Assembly: GCF_025141935.1 (NCBI RefSeq)
Contig: NZ_CP081122.1
Coordinates: forward strand, 1-57,152
DNA from: Sulfitobacter sp. S190
Lineage (GTDB): Bacteria; Pseudomonadota; Alphaproteobacteria; Rhodobacterales; Rhodobacteraceae
Length of the DNA: 57,152 nt
Reading direction: 5' to 3'
A model generated the notes under the pieces. The model made no database searches. It was not told the DNA's origin and saw only the letters and a program-made list of their open reading frames with translations. A program made the translations under genes and the position numbers. Shown here piece by piece: positions 35,132 through 43,366 of this stretch (positions within the stretch are counted from its first letter, which is position 1; every line of letters begins with the position of its first letter).

Positions 35132-38128
35132 ATGCTGCTGACATTCTTTGGCGATAACGGCGGATTGATCGACAACGCCTTCGAGGGCCTGGAAACGATA
35201 ACGTCGGGCGTGACATCGTCCACGCCGATTGAAATCGAGATAACGAATACCGTAACAGGCTACCGCACTGTTCTGACCGGCACGGGCATGGACATCGCAG
35301 CGGCCTCAGGCCCCACCGGCACGCTTACAGGGATCGACCTTTACGACCCTACCGGTCGGTTGACCACATCCATCATCGACATCAGCTGGCCCCTGTCCAC
35401 CTTTGTGGCGGGCATGGTGGAACTTCTGGAAGACCCCGACAGCGAAGGTCCGATTTTCAACAGTCTTATCGATTTGCAGGATGTCACGGTCGACGCGCGT
35501 GGATCGACCACGGTGACCGATTTCATCTTTCTTGAAAACACATCCGAGTTTGTCCTGTTGGGCAGTGCGCGAAACGATACGCTGGGTGGCGGGACGGGCG
35601 ACGATACCATCGTGCCCGGCGCATCGGACACCGGTGAACGTATCGCGGCCTCCGGAGGGAATGATACGTTCGATTTTACCGGCCATAGCCGGGGATCGTT
35701 TGTCGATCTGGATTATAGCGGTGTCACCGTACCCCTCAGTGTGACGATAGACGGGACCGCCAACACCGGTACCATCGTCAAGCAGGGCTTCGGGACCGAC
35801 ACGTTGATCAATCCCGTAGCCGCGTTGCAAGAAGACGGGATATTCATGATTTCGGGTCAAAGCGATGATACCATCGTGCTTGACGGCGGCGCTTCCAGCT
35901 GGGTCGGGGTCTATGGCGGCGAAGGGAATGACAGTTTCGATCTCACCCTCAGCGGTATTGTGCGGCTTGACTATGTTCTGGGCGAAGGGATCAACGCCAA
36001 CCTTGTCACCGGTACCATCAGCGACGGTTTGGGGGGGACGGATACGCTCAATTTCACGCCCAACGGCGGGATACTTGAGCTGCGTGCGTCGGATAATGCC
36101 GACACGATCCTTGGATCGGCGGCGGGTGAAGGGTTCATCCTGCGCGGTGGCAACGATACACTGGACGCCGGCGGCGGTTTCGATGTCCTGCGGTACGATC
36201 GTGGCGGTATCACCGCAGGCGTTCAGGCGAACCTCGAAACCGGTGTCGTGAACGGGGCGTGGGACGGCACGGCCTTTACCCATCAGATCTCCAACGTGGA
36301 AGAAATCCGCGGCGCGAATTTCGACGATACCTTTGTGGCGGCGCAAACCGGCAGCCGCCTGATCGGGCGAGGGGGCAACGACATCCTGATTGGCGGGCTT
36401 GGCACGGACACGCTGCGCGGTGGGAGCGGGGATGACCTGCTGGATGCCGGTGACAGCCAAGCGTTCGATATCGTTGATCCCGGCAGGGGCGATGACACAA
36501 TCGAAGCCGTGCTGAGGGAAACAGGTTATCTGTTCATCGATCACTCCGAACTGGTCGGCGAGACGGCTCTTGATTTCAATCTGGACGGAACAGCAGGCAC
36601 CGGTCTCATCGGGAAGGGATCGGAAGGCACGACCCAGATCAACGGCGTCACGCAGGCGATGCAGGCCGGCGGCATCGGTTTGGTCGGCAGCCACCTGAAC
36701 GACACATTCGCCATAACGGTCGCGGAAGAGGGTTTTACCTATCTGCGTCCGGGACGGGGCAATGACACCATCACATTGGCAGGGGCGACGGGCGATTTTC
36801 GGATCGAGTTCGCATTGGACAGTACCGGCCAACAGGCCACGCAGGGAATGCGGGCCAATCTAGAGACTGGATTAGTCTCTAATGACGGGTTTGGCGGGCA
36901 AGATACAATAACCCGGCTGACGGAGGTCCGCGCCGAAATCCGTGCCACGAACCAGTCCGACGTCATTGTCGGCAGTGCGGGTAGCGATGGGCTTGTGGGC
37001 TTGGCGGGGGCCGATACGTTGACCGGCGGGGCTGACGGGGACGCATTGTTTGGGTCCGGCGGGAACGACGTCATCTACGGCGATGTCCTGCCCGTTTTTG
37101 CGGTCAGTGACGTGGCCGCCCAAGTGTACCGCCTGTATCAGGCGACGCTGGACCGCGCCCCTGATGCCACCGGCTACCAGACCTGGACCGAGCGTTTGTT
37201 CGAAGGCGAACGCGGGCTGGTCGAGGTGGCACAGGGATTTGTCGACAGCACCGAATTTCAGGGTGTTTACGGCACGCTCGACAACCCCGATTTCGTGACG
37301 TTGCTATACCAGAATGTGCTCGAACGCGATGCCAGCACCGCCGAGGTGCAGGGTTGGGTGGACCGGTTGGGTGACGATCTGACCCGCGCCGATGTCGTGG
37401 TGCGGTTCTCCGAAAGTACCGAGTTCCAGAACAACACACGTGCGGACGCCGCTGCCGCCGCCATGGCGGCCAGTGCGCCGGCCTGGCAGGATGATGTGTA
37501 CCGCCTCTACCAGGCCACGCTGGACCGTGCGCCTGACGAAGGCGGGTTTCTTGCGTGGGTCTCGCAACTGGCGGGGGGGCGCGATTACCTCGGGGTTGTT
37601 GGCGGATTTGTCCAGTCTCCTGAGTTTGTAACCACCTACGGGAACCTGCTGGACACCGATTTTGTCGAACTGCTGTATCTCAATGTTCTGGATCGGGCGT
37701 CGGATGCTTCCGGCTTGCAAGGGTGGCTGGATGTCCTGTCCGAAGGCGGCACACGCGCCGAAGTCGTACGCGGTTTCGCCCAATCCGACGAATTCCGCAC
37801 CACGACCCAGCCCCAGCTGGAAACCTGGATCCGCGATCAGGGTGTCCATGACGCGCTGGTTGGCGGGACCGGTGACAACACGCTCGCCGGTGGCGTGATG
37901 AGCGACCGGTTTATCTTTGCACCAACCGATGGCGGGACCCACAGGGTGCTGGATCTGGAGGCGTGGGATACCCTGTCCCTGACAGCCTTTGGGTATCAGA
38001 GCACCCAGGAGGTGCGGGACCGTCTGAGCGAAGTCGAGGGTGATCTGGTATTTGCCGACCAGGGGGTGAGCGTGATTTTCGAGAACCGCCGACTGGACGA
38101 CATCACCGACGAGATGATCCAGCTCTAG
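35132..38128 (+). CDS. RTX/DUF4214 secreted protein (intact homologue of the gene at 658)
   Basis: This 998-aa protein starts at ATG 35132; a TTG 15 nt upstream is also possible. The first 660 residues alternate beta-rich repeats (YLFIDHSELVG, GFTYLRPGRGNDTITL) with RTX blocks (GGGTGDDTI, GRGGNDILIGGLGTDTLRGG, LAGADTLTGG). Four DUF4214 units (about 662-893; YRLYQATLDRAPDATGYQTW type) are followed by the shared cassette (GGVMSDRFIF, LEAWDTLSL, FADQGVSVIF). There is no Sec signal, so export by the plasmid's T1SS is expected. The domain order matches the frameshifted gene at 658-3954, so one is a diverged duplicate of the other. Role: probably matrix or adhesion. Confidence 0.9.
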   Translation: MLLTFFGDNGGLIDNAFEGLETITSGVTSSTPIEIEITNTVTGYRTVLTGTGMDIAAASGPTGTLTGIDLYDPTGRLTTSIIDISWPLSTFVAGMVELLEDPDSEGPIFNSLIDLQDVTVDARGSTTVTDFIFLENTSEFVLLGSARNDTLGGGTGDDTIVPGASDTGERIAASGGNDTFDFTGHSRGSFVDLDYSGVTVPLSVTIDGTANTGTIVKQGFGTDTLINPVAALQEDGIFMISGQSDDTIVLDGGASSWVGVYGGEGNDSFDLTLSGIVRLDYVLGEGINANLVTGTISDGLGGTDTLNFTPNGGILELRASDNADTILGSAAGEGFILRGGNDTLDAGGGFDVLRYDRGGITAGVQANLETGVVNGAWDGTAFTHQISNVEEIRGANFDDTFVAAQTGSRLIGRGGNDILIGGLGTDTLRGGSGDDLLDAGDSQAFDIVDPGRGDDTIEAVLRETGYLFIDHSELVGETALDFNLDGTAGTGLIGKGSEGTTQINGVTQAMQAGGIGLVGSHLNDTFAITVAEEGFTYLRPGRGNDTITLAGATGDFRIEFALDSTGQQATQGMRANLETGLVSNDGFGGQDTITRLTEVRAEIRATNQSDVIVGSAGSDGLVGLAGADTLTGGADGDALFGSGGNDVIYGDVLPVFAVSDVAAQVYRLYQATLDRAPDATGYQTWTERLFEGERGLVEVAQGFVDSTEFQGVYGTLDNPDFVTLLYQNVLERDASTAEVQGWVDRLGDDLTRADVVVRFSESTEFQNNTRADAAAAAMAASAPAWQDDVYRLYQATLDRAPDEGGFLAWVSQLAGGRDYLGVVGGFVQSPEFVTTYGNLLDTDFVELLYLNVLDRASDASGLQGWLDVLSEGGTRAEVVRGFAQSDEFRTTTQPQLETWIRDQGVHDALVGGTGDNTLAGGVMSDRFIFAPTDGGTHRVLDLEAWDTLSLTAFGYQSTQEVRDRLSEVEGDLVFADQGVSVIFENRRLDDITDEMIQL

Positions 38129-38282
38129 GACCGACGGCTGCCATGGCCCCTTCGCACGGTACAGGGTGCGGGGGGCATGGTTGCGCGGCCAGCGCACGGT
38201 CGTCTCAGCATATCTTTACCGGTGACGAGCATGGTCTCCGCTGATCTTGTCTTTTTCGGGATCCGCATTGGAGGAGAACCAT

Positions 38283-39299
38283 ATGTCTGACACCTCGGCC
38301 GTGCACGGGCTGCCCTATATCCAGGCCGCACAGGCGCAAAAACACGTCACCCACAACGAAGCGCTGCGGGTGCTCGATGTGCTGGTTCAGCTGAGTGTCG
38401 AAGCACAAGGCACCATTCCGCCCGGCACCCCCGAAACCGGCGCGCGCTATATCGTGGGCACGGGTGGATCGGGCGCATGGGCAGGGCAGGATGGTGCCGT
38501 AGCCTTATGGGAAGGCACATCCTGGGCCTTTTTCACACCTCAGCAGGGTTGGTTGGCATGGCGTCGCGATACGTCGGTTCTGACGGTTTTCGATGGCTCG
38601 GTCTGGGTGCCATATGGGACGGGCATGGCCAGCAGCCTGCCACAATTCGGCATCAACGCCACACCGGATGCGGTCAACCGCTTCTCGGTGGCCTCGGACG
38701 CCACCCTTTTGAGCAATGCGGGGGCGGGCCATCAGGTCAAGATCAACAAAGCCGACAGCGACGACACCGCGAGCCTGCTGTTCCAGACCGGATTTTCGGG
38801 ACGTGCCGAAATGGGGACTGCCGGATCGGATGATTTCGCCATCAAGGTCAGCATGGATGGCAGCACGTGGAGCACGGCGCTGTCGATCGCGGCGGATAGC
38901 GGTGTTCCCGATCTTGTGGCTGGTGCCACCATCGACGGACAACTCGCCTATGCCCGTGGCAACCTGCTGGGTACAGTGAGTGCCACCGGTGGCCAACCTA
39001 CCGGTGCCGTGATCGAGCGCGGTAGCAATGCCAATGGCGAATACGTCCGTTTTGCCGACGGCACGCAGATCTGCACTTCGTCGCTGACCACGTCGGGGTC
39101 TGGCGGGGTCCGGTGGAATTATCCGCTGACCTTTGCCGCGTCTCCCCACGTCACCGGAAGCATGTCGGTAACGGCCGCGCATTTCATCACCACCAGCGGC
39201 AGTGGCAGCGGCACCAGCGTCACCGTGAACGGTTGGGCACACAACGGTGGACGCGTTGCGTCGCAAACACGTCTGACGGCCATCGGACGCTGGTTCTGA
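38283..39299 (+). CDS. DUF2793-domain protein (phage tail/GTA-like)
   Basis: This 338-aa protein starts at ATG 38283, behind a strong GGAGG site. The first 110 residues (LPYIQAAQAQKHVTHNEALRVLD, WLAWRRDTSVLTVFDGSVW) match the DUF2793 family, found in phage and gene-transfer-agent tail regions and alone in many Rhodobacterales. The C-terminal part is a Ser/Thr/Gly-rich beta structure resembling tail-fibre or receptor-binding tips (TFAASPHVTGSMSVTAA). No other phage gene is nearby. A surface or polysaccharide-binding role is possible. It converges on manC with only a 3-bp gap. Confidence 0.82.
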   Translation: MSDTSAVHGLPYIQAAQAQKHVTHNEALRVLDVLVQLSVEAQGTIPPGTPETGARYIVGTGGSGAWAGQDGAVALWEGTSWAFFTPQQGWLAWRRDTSVLTVFDGSVWVPYGTGMASSLPQFGINATPDAVNRFSVASDATLLSNAGAGHQVKINKADSDDTASLLFQTGFSGRAEMGTAGSDDFAIKVSMDGSTWSTALSIAADSGVPDLVAGATIDGQLAYARGNLLGTVSATGGQPTGAVIERGSNANGEYVRFADGTQICTSSLTTSGSGGVRWNYPLTFAASPHVTGSMSVTAAHFITTSGSGSGTSVTVNGWAHNGGRVASQTRLTAIGRWF

Positions 39300-39302
39300 G
39301 GA

Positions 39303-40733
39303 TCAGCTGCGCGCGTAGACGTCCTCGTAGCGGATGATGTCGTCCTCACCCAGATAAGACCCGGTTTGCACTTCGATCAGAACCATCGGCACTTTGCCGG
39401 GGTTTTCCATGCGGTGCACCGCGCCCAACGGGATATAGACAGACTGGTTTTCCGTCAGCAGTGTGACCGTATCATCTACGGTCACACGCGCTGTGCCCTG
39501 CACCACGATCCAGTGCTCGGAGCGGTGATGGTGACTTTGCAGGCTCAGCGCTGCACCGGGGTGTACGTGGATGCGTTTGACCTGGAACCGGTCAGCCAGA
39601 ATGAGGGTTTCGAACCATCCCCACGGGCGGTGGTCTACAGGAAAGTGCTGTGCCTGTTTCGCACCGCGTTCCTTCAGGACGCTGACCGCTTTCTTCACGT
39701 TCTGGCTTTGGCTGAGATCTGCAACCATCACCGCATCGCGCATGGCAACCGCGACAGTGTTTTTAAGCCCGATGCCGACCAGCTCGATATCGTCGGCCTC
39801 CGACCGCAGCAGCGTGTTCTCGCAGTCGAACACGGTTGTGTTGTCCGATCGCGCGTTGCCCGAAGCATCGCGCTCGGATTCCTGCCAGACCGATTCCCAG
39901 CTGCCCAGATCGGACCACTGACCCCCAAACCTGACGACAGCAACATTCTGCGCCTTTTCCATGATGGCGTAATCAATGGAGTCTTCGGGGACTTCGGACC
40001 ACAACGCAGGGTCCAGACGGGTGAAATCCAGATCGGTCTGACCTGCATCCAGTGCGGCGGCGACACGGTCGTGGATCTGTGGCGCGTGGGTGCGGAAAGC
40101 ATCGACCAGAACAGATGCACGGGCCAGAAAAACGCCCGCGTTCCACAGGTAGCGGTCCTGTGCAAACAGGGTTTCGGCCTTTGCAGCGTCGGGTTTTTCA
40201 ATGAACCGGTTGAGCGCGTGTACGCCGGGGTCCAGCGCGTCGCCTGCTTCCAGCCAGCCATAGCCGGTTTCGGCCCGTGTCGGCGCGACGCCAAAGGTCA
40301 CGATCCGCCCCGCTTCTGCCGCGGACCGGCCGATTTCCACCGCTTCACGGAACGCATCCGCATCGGCAATGGCGTGATCGGACGGGACCAGCAGGATCAA
40401 TGCTTCGGGGTCGCGGGCGGCGGCGAACAGGGCCGATGCGATCGCCGCAGGCGCGGTATTGCGCCCTTCGGGTTCGATCATGATGCCTTGGGGGGCTACA
40501 TTGAGTGCGCCAAGCTGTTCGGTGACGATGAAGCGGAAGGCATCACCGGTCACCACCAATGGGTCGGTAAAGCCCGGTCCGATAAAGCGGCGCGCGGATG
40601 CCTGAAACAGGCTTTCCTCGCCGAGCAGGTCCGCGAACTGTTTTGGGAAGCTTTTACGCGACAGGGGCCACAGCCGGGTGCCGGAACCGCCGCACAGAAG
40701 AACAGGTGTGATCATGGGAAGCCTCATTTTCAT
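39303..40733 (-). CDS. manC: Mannose-1-phosphate guanylyltransferase / mannose-6-phosphate isomerase
   Basis: This 476-aa type II PMI-GMP enzyme makes GDP-mannose. The nucleotidyltransferase signature CGGSGTRLWPLSRKSFPKQF lies near residues 14-33. The C-terminal cupin isomerase domain is complete (RIHVHPGAALSLQSHHHRSE, HWIVVQGTARV). ATG 40733 overlaps the preceding stop as ATGA, suggesting coupled translation; ATG 40715 (MITPVLLCGG) has its own GAGG site and is the alternative start. It ends the long minus-strand cluster and supplies the substrate of gmd at 45939-46955. Confidence 0.95.
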   Translation of the reverse strand: MKMRLPMITPVLLCGGSGTRLWPLSRKSFPKQFADLLGEESLFQASARRFIGPGFTDPLVVTGDAFRFIVTEQLGALNVAPQGIMIEPEGRNTAPAAIASALFAAARDPEALILLVPSDHAIADADAFREAVEIGRSAAEAGRIVTFGVAPTRAETGYGWLEAGDALDPGVHALNRFIEKPDAAKAETLFAQDRYLWNAGVFLARASVLVDAFRTHAPQIHDRVAAALDAGQTDLDFTRLDPALWSEVPEDSIDYAIMEKAQNVAVVRFGGQWSDLGSWESVWQESERDASGNARSDNTTVFDCENTLLRSEADDIELVGIGLKNTVAVAMRDAVMVADLSQSQNVKKAVSVLKERGAKQAQHFPVDHRPWGWFETLILADRFQVKRIHVHPGAALSLQSHHHRSEHWIVVQGTARVTVDDTVTLLTENQSVYIPLGAVHRMENPGKVPMVLIEVQTGSYLGEDDIIRYEDVYARS

Positions 40734-41599
40734 TGTGCGTTGGGAAGAAAGAACTGACGGCAGACCGTGAAAAGATACGTGTCCCAGGCCGTATAGCTTT
40801 CGAAAAGCTGTTGTTGTGGCGGGGTCAGCGTACCAAGATCGCTGTCGTATTGTGAAAGGGCGAGCACGGGGGCTACGTGTGGTGGCGCCGCGCCATCGAA
40901 CAGACCGTTGTCACCCAGCACATCCAGCAGCGACTGCGGTGCATCCGCAAAGCCGACGAACATGTCGGGTCCGAGTGCCCGGTGCAGCGCAGATTGCAAC
41001 AGCCCCTTTTCCTGTCCGATGCCCTCGGCAGCCAGATTGCCTGCAAGACGGCGGATCTGGCCGTTGTCGATTTCGAGGCGCAGTGCCGTATCCTCGAGGC
41101 CAGCTTCGAGAAAGCTGCCAAAACTGCCGTCGGTACGGTACGGGTGCCACAGGCTGTGCAGCCGCACACCGGGATCGGCGATCAACGTGATGTAGTGATG
41201 CGGATTTTCCAATGCATCGCCTGCACCGTAAACCAGATCACCGTAGATAAACCGCAATCCGCGCTGTTCGGCATGTGGCAGCTGGCGCAGGGTGTCGGAT
41301 ATGTCATCCGATACAGGCATCGAGGGCTGCAGGGCGTTTTGCGCCAGCAACTGGTCGCGCAAGGCTCCGGCACCGGTGCCGGGTATTTCCAGTTGCACCA
41401 GGGTAGGTGCGCGATTTTCATCCATCGCTTCGCAGATGCGGGCGTATTTGCGTTTGAATTCGCGCGACTTGAAAAACGCCTGACGCATGGCCTGCAGGCT
41501 GCCAAAACCTTCTTGTCCGGCCTTGATTTCGGCGTCACCCGGAGTGCGGTCGAGAATGAGCCTGTAGCCCATACGAACCGTGTCGCTGTCGAGCGTCAT
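40730..41599 (-). CDS. Sulfotransferase-like protein with N-terminal DUF4214-like unit
   Basis: This 289-aa protein begins with a DUF4214-like helical unit (residues about 6-52: YRLILDRTP, SLQAMRQAFFKSREF). The remainder weakly resembles the sulfotransferase-2 family: FIYGDLVYGAG and HHYITLIADPGVRLHSLW sit where a 3'-phosphosulfate RDPxxRxxS motif would be, but the usual arginine is replaced by alanine. No clear P-loop was seen, so catalysis is doubtful. The start overlaps the previous stop as ATGA, and its stop overlaps the manC start. Possible roles are an inactive partner or a divergent enzyme. The family assignment is tentative. Confidence 0.6.
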   Translation of the reverse strand: MTLDSDTVRMGYRLILDRTPGDAEIKAGQEGFGSLQAMRQAFFKSREFKRKYARICEAMDENRAPTLVQLEIPGTGAGALRDQLLAQNALQPSMPVSDDISDTLRQLPHAEQRGLRFIYGDLVYGAGDALENPHHYITLIADPGVRLHSLWHPYRTDGSFGSFLEAGLEDTALRLEIDNGQIRRLAGNLAAEGIGQEKGLLQSALHRALGPDMFVGFADAPQSLLDVLGDNGLFDGAAPPHVAPVLALSQYDSDLGTLTPPQQQLFESYTAWDTYLFTVCRQFFLPNAQ

Positions 41600-42447
41600 G
41601 TGTCGTGGGCCTTGTCGGTTGGCGACTGCGGGTCTTGCCGCTGGCGGGCGGTATATTCGTCGGAAGCCATCAGATCGCGGCGCAGCGCGTCGGTTGATGC
41701 GGCGGCCTGAAAGTTAAGCATATTCGCAGCGACCGGATCGCGGTCCAGAACGTCGCGGAAAACGATCGTGACCTCCTCCCGGCTCAGCCGCATATTCTCC
41801 AGCGTGGCAAATAGTGGCGCCGCATAAAAGCGGAAATCCTCGATCCTGCGGGCCGAATGGACACCCGCGCCCGCCAGCGGCGTGACGCGGCCGCGCTCGA
41901 TCCGCTCGCCGTCGACACGGGCCACCGCATCGGCAATCCGGGCGGGATCGATCGGGACACCGGGATGCAGCCATTCGGCGGCCCGCGCCAAACCGTTTTG
42001 CGGGTCTCCCTGCAACTGGTCATATTCGATCTGCAGCTGGTTTGCGGCAAAATCCGAGGTGATCCATTTGTTGGTGAAGGCCCGGTAGGCGTCGAACTGC
42101 TGACTGGCGAAATTTCGGAAACTCTCGGGCGTGTCGGCACCGCCATTGCGCACGTGCAATTCGAAATTCGATACCACGGAAGGTACGAAATTGCGGTACT
42201 GGATGAGGTATTTGCGTCCTTCGATCTGCGGCAGTTGCAGGTCGAAATCATGGCTTTTGCTCAGGTGGATGTCGGGCCGTGTGCACGGCACCGCCTTACA
42301 GCAGTTCTCGACACCGCCGTAATAGTCGCAATACCGAAATCCGGAACCAAAATAGAGTGTCAGCAGCCGCACCAGCAGATGGTGCCCGCTGCGCGGCCAG
42401 CTTACGCCGATGACGCGGTCCATGTCAGGCATTTCCACGGGTGTCAT
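41596..42447 (-). CDS. Sulfotransferase with C-terminal DUF4214-like unit
   Basis: This 283-aa protein has a PAPS-binding loop VSWPRSGHHLLVRLL (residues 15-29). LIQYRNFVPSVVSNFELH corresponds to the 3'-phosphate region. Residues about 222-272 (VIFRDVLDRDP-like, DALRRDLMASDEY) look like one DUF4214 unit, an unexpected addition to a cytoplasmic enzyme. ATG 42447 overlaps the preceding gene by 23 bp; ATG 42432 or 42423 are alternatives that remove most or all of the overlap. Its stop overlaps the next start as ATGA. It probably sulfates polysaccharide. Confidence 0.78.
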   Translation of the reverse strand: MTPVEMPDMDRVIGVSWPRSGHHLLVRLLTLYFGSGFRYCDYYGGVENCCKAVPCTRPDIHLSKSHDFDLQLPQIEGRKYLIQYRNFVPSVVSNFELHVRNGGADTPESFRNFASQQFDAYRAFTNKWITSDFAANQLQIEYDQLQGDPQNGLARAAEWLHPGVPIDPARIADAVARVDGERIERGRVTPLAGAGVHSARRIEDFRFYAAPLFATLENMRLSREEVTIVFRDVLDRDPVAANMLNFQAAASTDALRRDLMASDEYTARQRQDPQSPTDKAHDT

Positions 42448-43366
42448 CCTTCGTGTCGTGCTGTTTTACAAGGGCAGGGTTTGACCAGAACTGGACCCCA
42501 TCAATGCGCGTCACGGGCCGTCCGTCAAGCAGCGGCGTAATGGCCGGGCGCTCCATTTCCAGCCGCCATCCACGTGCCAGAAAATGCTCGAAGAGCTGCC
42601 CTTCGATGATGCGGCTATGGGTGCCGATCAGTACGTGTTTGACATAGCGGTCCATCTGTTCCGCGTTGCCTTTGACATAGCTGCCCTCGGCCCCCTGGAT
42701 ATCGATGTGCAAAAGATCAATCGCGGCGCCACCGCCCAGATCCTCAAGCGTCATACAGTCGAGCACCTGCACATCGGGATCCGCTTGCGCGCGGGCCAGG
42801 GTGTCGGCGTCGGCGTCGAAAATCGCCTGACCGCCCCACGTCCGTTTGCGCGCCGAGGCATCGGGAAAGATCGCCTGCCCGGATGTCGCGGCCGCGATCC
42901 CGTGGTGCAATTGCACCTCATCGTTCGAAAAGCCGTTCATCTGCAGCACGTCGCGGGCATTGGCGAGATGTTCCGTGTCGCCCTCGATGCCGACCAGATT
43001 TACCTTCAGACCGCGTGACTGGGCGGCGACCCCCATATTGAGCAACCAACATCCCCAACCGCAGCCCAGCTCTACGATACAATAGCTGTCACTGGCCCGT
43101 TCGACCGTCTGCAATGCCGATCCCCATTCGGCGATATCGGCGTGCCAGTTGCCGGGGTTCGGGATCGGTTCGATCTTGCCCACCATCTTTTCCAGCATCG
43201 GGGGATGGATACGGGGCGGCACCATTGCACCGAGGAAATTCGTCATCACCTCGGGCGTCGGTTCAAGGTCGGTCCGGCTATATGCCTTGATCAGCCCGAA
43301 GGCGTCAAATTCACTATAGTAGTGATACAGCAGCTCGGCGCGCGGGCGCAGGGGAGGGACAGCCAT
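42425..43366 (-). CDS. FkbM-type SAM-dependent methyltransferase
   Basis: This 313-aa protein carries SAM motif I VELGCGWGCWLLNMG (residues 98-112) and the FkbM-like DLLHIDIQGAEGSYV, with LIGTHSRIIEGQLFEHF near the end. Such enzymes O-methylate sugars or small molecules. Its start overlaps the upstream glycosyltransferase stop by one base (TGATG). A sugar methylation during polysaccharide synthesis is the likely role; the site is unknown. Confidence 0.82.
   Translation of the reverse strand: MAVPPLRPRAELLYHYYSEFDAFGLIKAYSRTDLEPTPEVMTNFLGAMVPPRIHPPMLEKMVGKIEPIPNPGNWHADIAEWGSALQTVERASDSYCIVELGCGWGCWLLNMGVAAQSRGLKVNLVGIEGDTEHLANARDVLQMNGFSNDEVQLHHGIAAATSGQAIFPDASARKRTWGGQAIFDADADTLARAQADPDVQVLDCMTLEDLGGGAAIDLLHIDIQGAEGSYVKGNAEQMDRYVKHVLIGTHSRIIEGQLFEHFLARGWRLEMERPAITPLLDGRPVTRIDGVQFWSNPALVKQHDTKDDTRGNA

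Noticed and set aside
39366..40757. 463-codon plus-strand frame opposite manC
   Set aside because: manC is complete on the minus strand with all motifs; this is a shadow frame.
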